From a virus, in the IMG/VR virus record IMGVR_UViG_3300035119_000040, positions 1 through 23,070 of that record: a stretch of 23,070 nucleotides of DNA, one strand, 5' to 3'. This document shows positions 11,464 through 17,354 of the stretch, piece after piece. The translations under genes and the position numbers were made by a program. The notes under the pieces were generated by a model. The model saw only the letters and a list, made by a program, of their open reading frames with translations, was not told the origin of the DNA and ran no database searches. How positions within the stretch are numbered: position 1 is the first letter of the stretch; the number at the start of each line of letters is the position of its first letter.

Positions 11464-12207
11464 TCATCCCCAATGCTTTCTATGTGCTTCTACCATGAAC
11501 TTATTGATGACATCTTTATCAACTTTGAGGTCACAACACGTATTGATTAATGTACGTAAATAGTTTTCGGCCGTTTCTATAAGTTGTAATACTTCACTAA
11601 GGGATTTATTACCAAGACGCACATTGCGCAGCAATGTTAAAGGAGGTTCTTCCATAGGCAGGCTTAGATGCTTATTTTGAAGGAGTTCAATACCTTGAAG
11701 ACCCAGACGCAAGGCGTGCATAGCAAATTTTGTATCGTAGCCATATTTTTCAACAAGTTCGGGGCGGCTGACTTTAGGCGAACTTTCGCCTTTCAAGCGC
11801 GCTTTTTGCGCACGCAGATAACCCAGGAATCGTTTGCCTGATTCCTTGCTAATAAACTGATGTCGTAGATTGATGAGTTGGCGTCCTATATCTGTCTCAG
11901 TTGTGTAGGAAGGCAACCACAACAGAAGGATGACACTGGGATTACCTGCTGTAGCCAGCCTACAAAACTTGCGCAGGCTATACATGGTCAGATCAAGATC
12001 GCCCGGTTGGCTGCGTACGCCATCAGGTTGATCCCGTTGTATTAGGTGATCTATTGGACTAAGACCGCATACGGCTTCGGGCGGTTCTATAAATATGCCC
12101 ATTTCGTCACGGTCATCTTGACCTTCGATCGCTAAACCATGCACGGTAGAACCAACTACCCCACGCAGGATTGTACTGTCAAATATCAATTCATTTCTTA
12201 CTGACAT
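11464..12207 (-). CDS. Predicted nucleotidyltransferase (247 aa)
   Basis: The N-terminus has the polymerase-beta-type nucleotidyltransferase signature: GVVGSTVHGLA (16-26) with the GS pair, followed by DDRDEMGIFIEP (31-42), where D32/D34 would bind metal; the later block DLDLTMYSLRKF (71-82) supplies the third acidic strand. The all-helical C-terminal half (YGYDTKFAMHALRLGLQGIE, 155-174) is typical of the YcgL-type family of predicted nucleotidyltransferases found in bacteria and phages. The family probably transfers a nucleotide to a protein, RNA or small molecule; the target is unknown. It begins at the base after the stop of the gene upstream and is the first large gene of the minus-strand operon. 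Confidence 0.85.
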   Translation of the reverse strand: MSVRNELIFDSTILRGVVGSTVHGLAIEGQDDRDEMGIFIEPPEAVCGLSPIDHLIQRDQPDGVRSQPGDLDLTMYSLRKFCRLATAGNPSVILLLWLPSYTTETDIGRQLINLRHQFISKESGKRFLGYLRAQKARLKGESSPKVSRPELVEKYGYDTKFAMHALRLGLQGIELLQNKHLSLPMEEPPLTLLRNVRLGNKSLSEVLQLIETAENYLRTLINTCCDLKVDKDVINKFMVEAHRKHWG

Positions 12208-12414
12208 TTACGTTGCCCATTTATGCCATCGGCCATCGGGGTATTGAATAGCGAAACTTCCTTGACCCTTTAATTGTTCTACTTTGGTCAAAGCTAAAGT
12301 TAGGCTAGAACACTCGCCCACCACTACACTGTCCTGGCCTTCTTGGGTGCAGTGTATCTTGTATTTGCCTGAGGGTTTTTTCCCATTTCTGATAAAATGC
12401 CGTTGTCCCATCAT
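12208..12414 (-). CDS. Hypothetical protein (68 aa), first gene of the minus-strand operon
   Basis: The preferred start is ATG at 12414 (MMGQRHFIRNGKKPSG), with AGGTG 4-8 nt upstream; the second ATG at 12411 is equally possible. A TTG at 12441 is rejected because the promoter predicted at 12450-12479 would place the transcript start almost on it. The protein is a small beta-rich unit (YKIHCTQEGQDSVVV ... GSFAIQYPDGRWHKW). No family is recognised. Confidence 0.6.
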   Translation of the reverse strand: MMGQRHFIRNGKKPSGKYKIHCTQEGQDSVVVGECSSLTLALTKVEQLKGQGSFAIQYPDGRWHKWAT

Positions 12415-12449
12415 GGGGCACCTGATACTAAGTTTGTACAACCCCTTAT

Positions 12450-12479
12450 ATTATACGGTTTTTTTAATTAATGGCTCAA
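12450..12479 (-). promoter_or_regulatory. Promoter for the minus-strand operon
   Basis: The minus strand has TTGAGC (plus 12474-12479), an 18-bp spacer and a perfect TATAAT (plus 12450-12455). This is the best sigma-70-type match I see in the window. It lies in the 76-103 bp divergent gap between the minus operon and the NusG-like gene. Transcription would begin near 12443. Confidence 0.7.
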
Positions 12480-12517
12480 CAGCTTATTGCGATTTAACAT
12501 ACAGAAGGAAATCGCAG

Positions 12518-13027
12518 ATGTCTTATTGGGCTGTGGCAATGACAAAGGCGGCATCTGAGCGCATAGCTCAGTTCAATTTAGTACGTCAAAATTTTGAGAC
12601 GTACTTGCCTAGGTATATTACTAGAATAGGCAAAGAAATTAAGGTAAAAATATTATTTCCAAGATACATATTTGTCCGAGTAGATTTACAATGGCACTCA
12701 ATTAATGGTACTAGAGGGGTCACCAGACTTATCATGAATGAATCGAAGCCAGCCCAGGTTCCTGAGCGGATCATAACTGATTTAAAATCAAAGGAAGATC
12801 AAAAGGGCTTTGTCATGCTTCCAGCACCATTGAAATTTAGAAAAGGTGAAACACTGAGAGTTGTCAAAGGTCCATTGGAAGGGTATATTGCCATTTATGA
12901 TGGAATGCGCCCTAATGAAAGGGTGCGCGCTCTAGTTCAAATGTTAGGCCAGTCCGTTCCAGTTGAACTGGATGAGGGGGATCTGGCAGCGGTAGCCGTG
13001 ATTAAAGAGGATGAAGTTGAATTATGA
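12518..13027 (+). CDS. NusG/RfaH-family transcription antitermination protein (169 aa)
   Basis: The NGN domain (1-90) has the expected order: YWAVAMTKAASERIAQFNL, FETYLPRY (26-33), ILFPRYIFVRVD (45-56) and GTRGVTRLI (64-72). After a linker, the KOW motif spans about 108-131 (FRKGETLRVVKGPLEGYIAI), followed by NERVRALVQMLGQSVPVEL as in alphaproteobacterial NusG paralogs. Such proteins bind the RNA polymerase clamp and suppress pausing or termination. AAGGA lies 9 nt before the ATG at 12518; a longer frame from 12284 would run across the divergent gene and promoter. It is the first gene of the late plus-strand block and overlaps the cold-shock gene by 4 nt, so an antitermination role for late genes is a reasonable inference. 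Confidence 0.88.
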   Translation: MSYWAVAMTKAASERIAQFNLVRQNFETYLPRYITRIGKEIKVKILFPRYIFVRVDLQWHSINGTRGVTRLIMNESKPAQVPERIITDLKSKEDQKGFVMLPAPLKFRKGETLRVVKGPLEGYIAIYDGMRPNERVRALVQMLGQSVPVELDEGDLAAVAVIKEDEVEL

Positions 13028-13248
13028 CAGATCCAGTTCAAGTAAAAGTACGCGGCACGGTGAAGTGGTTTTCAGATGAAAAAGGATTTGGATTTTTAAT
13101 GTGTGAAGGAGTTGGTGTGGATGTATTCGTTCACAAACAACAACTTCAAAAATCAGGCGTCGATGACATTAAAGAAGGCGATCGTATTACCTGTGTGGTG
13201 AACAAAGGCATAAAAGGCATGTATGCCACATTGATAGCTAAAGACTAA
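13024..13248 (+). CDS. csp: Cold-shock domain protein (74 aa)
   Basis: A complete cold-shock domain: GTVKWFSDEKGFGFL (11-25, containing the RNP1 aromatic patch), DVFVHKQQL (33-41, RNP2), and EGDRITCVVNKGIKGMYATL at the C-terminus. Length is normal for the family. These proteins bind single-stranded RNA/DNA, melt RNA hairpins, and some bacterial members act as transcription antiterminators. It overlaps the NusG-like gene by 4 nt (ATGA), implying matched expression and possibly a shared function. Confidence 0.93.
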   Translation: MTDPVQVKVRGTVKWFSDEKGFGFLMCEGVGVDVFVHKQQLQKSGVDDIKEGDRITCVVNKGIKGMYATLIAKD

Positions 13249-13499
13249 TGACCGTTAGATGGTATCATTATATTATATATAATCTCAGACTGAGATTATG
13301 CATCTATAAGGTGCAAAAACTATTTGACAAAATCCTTACCAAACTTAAGTTAAGAAAAGAAGAACCAATTCATATTTATTGGACCGGCAAGATGTATCTA
13401 TCAAATTCTTATATAATTGCAACTCTTATAAAGGACGACGACGATGCCCGTAGGTCCGACACGCACCAAAGCTCAAAAACAAAAAGTCGTCCATACTGA
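13248..13499 (+). CDS. Doubtful small basic protein (83 aa)
   Basis: The ATG shares its A with the stop of the cold-shock gene (TAATG), a typical coupled start. The product is basic and aromatic (MTVRWYHYIIYNLRLRLCIY) with no recognisable domain. Its last 56 nt overlap the well-supported DUF6496 gene, and the composition of that tail (HQSSKTKSRPY) looks like a shadow of it. It may be real only in its first two thirds, or not at all. Confidence 0.4.
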   Translation: MTVRWYHYIIYNLRLRLCIYKVQKLFDKILTKLKLRKEEPIHIYWTGKMYLSNSYIIATLIKDDDDARRSDTHQSSKTKSRPY

Positions 13500-13626
13500 G
13501 ATGCATAAGTTCAAGCATGGGCAGCTCCATTCAGGGTCTAAAAAAGGGCCGCTTGTAAAAAGTAGAAAGCAGGCAATAGCCATTTCACTTTCCGAATCAG
13601 GCCAGTCACGAAAGAAAAAGGATTAA
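13444..13626 (+). CDS. DUF6496-like small basic protein (60 aa)
   Basis: The core VVHTEMHKFKHGQLHSGSKK and the tail KSRKQAIAISLSESGQSRKK follow the DUF6496 pattern (V..vM.eFk.GkLHSGS..GP.V..rkQAIAIalsEA..skk). The family is short, highly basic and found in many bacteria and phages, with no known function; it may bind nucleic acid. AAGGACG lies about 10 nt before the ATG. It precedes another low-complexity protein by 4 nt. Confidence 0.8.
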   Translation: MPVGPTRTKAQKQKVVHTEMHKFKHGQLHSGSKKGPLVKSRKQAIAISLSESGQSRKKKD

Positions 13627-13630
13627 AGTT

Positions 13631-14158
13631 ATGGGTAAAGGGACTGTTACCAAAGGCTCATCGGTTAAATACGGTTCAGGCCAATATGATTCTACACCTC
13701 ATGGTGGTAAAGGCAAAGAACAGAAGCTTTTGCCGCCAGCGGCTGGGGAAGGTTACAACAAACCTACGCCTCATACCAATGAAGCTACAGTAAGGGATGG
13801 GGTTGAAGGTAAAGGAAGCCGTAAGCGCGGCTATCAAATGGATGCTCACAGTGGTTTATACCACGGTCCAAAAGGTGAGGCTGTAGGTCATAGCAGCGAT
13901 CTCAGACCTATGGAATACGATCATCCGCTCTACAGTGAAGGTGGGGAAGGCAAAGAAGTAGGTAATGTTGGTACTGGCCGTCATCATTCCGAAGGTTCAG
14001 GTAAAGCTGAACATCACCCGCCAGCTCCAAAGACAGCCCATATATTCCCTACAACTGGTTCTGCTGGTGCACATGGTTTTGGGCATACAGGCAGTCAACG
14101 CCAAGGCGTGCTGCGTATGTCAGGGCATACAAAAGGGCACCAAATAGGGAAGCGGTAA
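13631..14158 (+). CDS. Gly/His/Lys-rich low-complexity protein (175 aa)
   Basis: The whole chain is rich in Gly, His, Lys, Ser and Pro with no hydrophobic core, for example VTKGSSVKYGSGQYDSTPHG at the start and GHTKGHQIGKR at the end. Recurring units are 'GGKGK', 'GEGK' and 'HSS/HHS'. It is predicted to be disordered and positively charged, so nucleic acid binding or virion internal packing is possible. Position between DUF6496 and the terminase genes suggests a late gene. No family is recognised, and function is open. Confidence 0.65.
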   Translation: MGKGTVTKGSSVKYGSGQYDSTPHGGKGKEQKLLPPAAGEGYNKPTPHTNEATVRDGVEGKGSRKRGYQMDAHSGLYHGPKGEAVGHSSDLRPMEYDHPLYSEGGEGKEVGNVGTGRHHSEGSGKAEHHPPAPKTAHIFPTTGSAGAHGFGHTGSQRQGVLRMSGHTKGHQIGKR

Positions 14159-14208
14159 TCCTAAATGTTAAGATGGCTTCGGGCCAAATCAGTTGAGGTT
14201 AGAAACTA

Positions 14209-14808
14209 ATGGGCGGTCCAGGAAGTGGGCATGGTACTAAAAGGCCAGATCATCCAACTGGTGTTTTGACCAAGGGCATACCAAAGACTTATTCGCAACA
14301 ACGTAAACATTTAAAATCGTTGTTTTCGGATAAGCCTGATCCAAGCTGCTATGGTCATAAAAGGGAACGTGACCGTATGGCAGGCTTGCCTGATTATGGA
14401 AAGGCTACCCTTGATAGGGCAAAGGAACGGTATGAGCGTGACTCGGAGCTTAAAATGTTTGAGGAAAATCGTCGTAAAGCGATTGCTTTAGAAGCAAGGG
14501 ACTTACAAGATCTTGCTCGTCAGATGGCAACTAAGGCTATGGGGGCCTTAGTTGCCATATTGGATAATCCAGACTCAGCCGACTCTGCCAAACTGCAAGC
14601 TATTCAAATGTTATGGGATCGGGGCTATGGCAAGCCGGCTGCTACAACGGTTAATATAAATCAGAATATGGATGCAAAGCCAAGTCAGTTAGATGCTGAA
14701 TCTTTGGATAAACGGATTGCAGATACTCTCAATCGGGTTGAGAAGCTTACGAGAGAATCATCTGAAGATGGTGACAAACGTCCTACTGATATCCGCAAAT
14801 ATAATTAA
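14209..14808 (+). CDS. Terminase small subunit-like DNA-packaging protein (199 aa)
   Basis: The N-terminus is basic and flexible (MGGPGSGHGTKRPDHPTG), followed by a charged helical region. The core MATKAMGALVAILDNPDSAD, then AKLQAIQMLWDRGYGKP (about 127-143) is the helical segment I associate with small-terminase-like and other packaging proteins placed just before large terminases ('Al..L..i..dp.asa.arv.Aa..iLdRgwGkP'). The C-terminal helix ADTLNRVEKLTRE could oligomerise. It precedes the large terminase by 44 nt. Small terminases recognise viral DNA and regulate the large subunit. Confidence 0.7.
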   Translation: MGGPGSGHGTKRPDHPTGVLTKGIPKTYSQQRKHLKSLFSDKPDPSCYGHKRERDRMAGLPDYGKATLDRAKERYERDSELKMFEENRRKAIALEARDLQDLARQMATKAMGALVAILDNPDSADSAKLQAIQMLWDRGYGKPAATTVNINQNMDAKPSQLDAESLDKRIADTLNRVEKLTRESSEDGDKRPTDIRKYN

Positions 14809-14852
14809 CTTCATTCTAATACACAGGGCTGATAAAGCTTTCATTACGCAGA

Positions 14853-16502
14853 ATGTTAGATGATCCAACGAGTGAATTAAAAACCCTCTCAACAGAGTTG
14901 AGGGGGTTACAAACTGAACGCCTGAAAAGGCAGAGGGCAAGAAGTGATCTTTTGACCTATGCCTCGTCAATTGACATACCGGGTGCCCCTGCTAATACTT
15001 CTATTGAAGAAAAGGAAGAATTTGTACCAATAAGGAGTGCCTTTGGTAAACATCATGTTTTATGGCTGAAATGCCTTCAAGATATTGAAGACGGTAAAAT
15101 CAGACGCTTAATGGGTTTGATGCCGCCAGGAAGTGCAAAAAGCACCTATTCTAGTATTGTATTTCCTACTCATTATTTGGGGCGATTCCCCGGCAGAGCA
15201 ACAATTGTTGCATCCTATGGTAGTGACCTTCCTAAAAAATTCGGACGCAGAGCCAGATCGGTTGTAAGGCAGCCTATCTATAAGCGTATTTTCAATACTG
15301 AGTTATCTCAAGAGAGCCAAGCCGTAGATGAATGGACACTTACCAATGGCAGTGAATGGATTGCTATGGGTATTGGAGCCGGCATCACTGGCAACCGCGT
15401 TGACGGTGTTATATGGGATGACTTAATCAAAGGGCGTGAACAAGCCGATTCTAAAACTATCAGGGATAAGACGTGGGATTCATATATTAACGATTTGATG
15501 ACCCGTAAAAAGCCGGGTGGTTGGGAAGTTGGCATTACTACCAGATGGCATGAGGATGACCCGGCCGGTCGGATTTTACCTCTTGATTACAATGGTGAAT
15601 CAGGTTGGATTAAAGGTCAGGATGGTAATGACTGGTATGTAGTTTGTTTGCCGGCTGAAGCCGAACGCGAAGACGATATTTTGCAGCGTAGTATAGGTGA
15701 TGTACTTTGGCCGGAATGGTTTAGCAAAGAACATTTTGCTCCATTCAAATTAAATTCACGAAGCTGGGCTGCTCTATTCCAACAACGCCCTGCACCTGAA
15801 ACGGGCAACTTCTTTCAGGTTGAATGGCTCAGACCTTATGGTGAAGGTACTCGTTTATCACTTCCTCACCGTGATACTTTACATATTTATGGTGCCAGTG
15901 ACTATGCTACGACTGATGAAGGCGGCAATTACACAGTTCATATCGTAGCCGGTGTAGACCCTGAACATAATATTTACATACTTGATCTATGGCGTGAAAG
16001 AACTTCATCAGATATTTGGGTCGAATCGTTCTGTGATTTAGTCAAAAAATGGCGACCACTAGGTTGGGCTGAAGAAACTGGGCAAATTAAATCAGGTGTA
16101 GGTCCATTTTTAAATAGGCGTTTGATGGAGCGCCATTTATATATTGCCCGTGCTGATTTTCCAGCTAGGGGTTCAAAAGAAACTAGGGCACAGTCAATCA
16201 GGGGCCGTATGGCTATGGGTAAAGTTTATTTCCCCATATCCCAGCCATGGTTCCATGAACTTAAGCGTGAACTTTTGAATTTCCCGGCTGGTAAAACTGA
16301 TGACCAAGTTGATGCGTTGGGTTTATTAGGTCAAGTTTTGGATAAGATGATTTCAGGTCACCCATTGTTACCGGACCCTGAAAAGCCAAAAATACTTTCT
16401 ACAGATCCAAATGAGTGCACAGTTACATTAACTGACTTGTTTGAAGATAATGAAAGGCGTTATGATAAAATCAGACATCAAAGAAAAGTAAGGATAGCCT
16501 GA
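14853..16502 (+). CDS. terL: Terminase large subunit (549 aa)
   Basis: The ATPase part has a Walker A motif GLMPPGSAKST (88-98), a Walker B strand GVIWDDL (185-191, with the catalytic acid at its end) and GITTRWHEDD (227-236) as the motif III-like segment. The C-terminal nuclease has IYGASDYATTDEGG (345-358, first metal-binding Asp) and TDDQVDAL near residue 480. The length is normal. Together with portal and small terminase it packages DNA into the prohead. The ATG at 14853 lacks a strong ribosome-binding site, and a stable hairpin (14882-14908) starts 27 nt after it, which could modulate translation. The stop overlaps the next ATG by one base. Confidence 0.95.
   Translation: MLDDPTSELKTLSTELRGLQTERLKRQRARSDLLTYASSIDIPGAPANTSIEEKEEFVPIRSAFGKHHVLWLKCLQDIEDGKIRRLMGLMPPGSAKSTYSSIVFPTHYLGRFPGRATIVASYGSDLPKKFGRRARSVVRQPIYKRIFNTELSQESQAVDEWTLTNGSEWIAMGIGAGITGNRVDGVIWDDLIKGREQADSKTIRDKTWDSYINDLMTRKKPGGWEVGITTRWHEDDPAGRILPLDYNGESGWIKGQDGNDWYVVCLPAEAEREDDILQRSIGDVLWPEWFSKEHFAPFKLNSRSWAALFQQRPAPETGNFFQVEWLRPYGEGTRLSLPHRDTLHIYGASDYATTDEGGNYTVHIVAGVDPEHNIYILDLWRERTSSDIWVESFCDLVKKWRPLGWAEETGQIKSGVGPFLNRRLMERHLYIARADFPARGSKETRAQSIRGRMAMGKVYFPISQPWFHELKRELLNFPAGKTDDQVDALGLLGQVLDKMISGHPLLPDPEKPKILSTDPNECTVTLTDLFEDNERRYDKIRHQRKVRIA
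14882..14908 (+). promoter_or_regulatory. RNA hairpin in the first codons of terL
   Basis: AACCCTCTCAAC (14882-14893) pairs with GTTGAGGGGGTT (14897-14908), with one G-U pair and a 3-nt loop. There is no U-tract, so it is not a standard terminator. It spans codons 10-18 of the gene. Confidence 0.5.
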
Positions 16503-16846
16503 TGATTCCGAAACTGTACGTTACATGCTATCGTGATATGGCTCGTGATAGCAACAATCAATTGGTTGGCGCACCTTTAACTCCTCCAATTGCAGAACAA
16601 ACTATTGACATTACGCATGAATCGATTGCTGGTGCTCAATTTCCACCTCACACAAGATTTATATGCATCAAAGCTGAAGCTGATTGTTGTTTAGCTTTTG
16701 GGCAAAATCCTATTGCTGATCCGAATTTTCATTTTATTGATGGTGGTGAACGCATTTTCTATGGTGTGCACGAAGGACATCAAGTTGCAGTAGTTGATTC
16801 TACAATCAGGGATGCACAACATGGTATCAATGATGGTGAGCGGTAA
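16502..16846 (+). CDS. Small head-associated phage protein (114 aa), function unknown
   Basis: The layout KLYVTCYRDMARD - LTPPIAEQTIDITHESI - THTRFICIKAEADCCLAFGQ - FIDGGERIFYGVHEGHQVAVV is a mostly beta protein. I recognise this pattern from small proteins placed between terminase and portal or capsid genes, often thought to be virion components or decoration proteins. It is coupled to terL by a TGATG overlap. Its 3' end overlaps the next gene by about 26 nt. Confidence 0.7.
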   Translation: MIPKLYVTCYRDMARDSNNQLVGAPLTPPIAEQTIDITHESIAGAQFPPHTRFICIKAEADCCLAFGQNPIADPNFHFIDGGERIFYGVHEGHQVAVVDSTIRDAQHGINDGER

Positions 16847-17354
16847 GCGCAAATCTTTGATGGATTTGCTATTATCAGATCCCGATAAATTTCAAGCACA
16901 ATTAAAAGCGCATGATAATGCGGTCACTGCCCGTACGAAAGCGGGGGAAGAATATAATCAGCGCAGAGCTGATGCCATTAAAACAATGCAAGACCTTGCT
17001 GAAAAGCAACTCGCTTTTGACATACGCGAAAAACAGATAGAAACGTCTGAAAAACAATTGATGGAATGGGAGCAGCAATTATCCAGAAAGGAAGCTGAAT
17101 TACATAGACAGGAAAGATTACTTGAAGGCATAAGGCAACAAGCCGATCTTCACAAGGAGGCAGTTAATCAGAGCTGCCGGCAACGTGAAATGGAAGTGGC
17201 ACACAAAGCCGAACAAGTCAGGCAACGTGACCAAGCGTCTGAAGCTAAAGCTGTGGATATAGATAAAAGATATGCAGCATTAGTTTCACGTGAAACATTG
17301 GTATCTGAACGTGAAAAATTCATACTAGATGTGGCCCATAAACTGAAATCATAA
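16821..17354 (+). CDS. Coiled-coil phage protein (177 aa)
   Basis: Residues about 30-150 form a long, charged coiled coil (RADAIKTMQDLAEKQLAFDI ... ISRKEAELHRQERLLEG-type heptads rich in Gln/Glu/Lys). This resembles an internal scaffold or adaptor-like phage protein. The start at 16821 is preferred because AGGGA lies 8 nt upstream; other in-frame ATGs at 16794, 16830, 16833 and 16860 are possible. Its stop overlaps the portal ATG (TAATG). The position between terL and portal suggests a role in head assembly or DNA injection, not proven by sequence. Confidence 0.75.
   Translation: MVSMMVSGKRKSLMDLLLSDPDKFQAQLKAHDNAVTARTKAGEEYNQRRADAIKTMQDLAEKQLAFDIREKQIETSEKQLMEWEQQLSRKEAELHRQERLLEGIRQQADLHKEAVNQSCRQREMEVAHKAEQVRQRDQASEAKAVDIDKRYAALVSRETLVSEREKFILDVAHKLKS

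Noticed and set aside
12284-12517. N-terminal extension of the NusG-like protein
   Set aside because: It runs antisense through another gene and the divergent promoter; the NGN domain begins exactly at the ATG at 12518 with a good ribosome-binding site.
14160-14208. Terminator in the 50-bp gap before the small terminase gene
   Set aside because: Only a 4-bp TGGC/GCCA stem with no U-tract.
16794-16846. Programmed frameshift fusing the 114-aa and coiled-coil proteins
   Set aside because: No slippery heptamer or following hairpin is apparent; a normal start with AGGGA explains the overlap.
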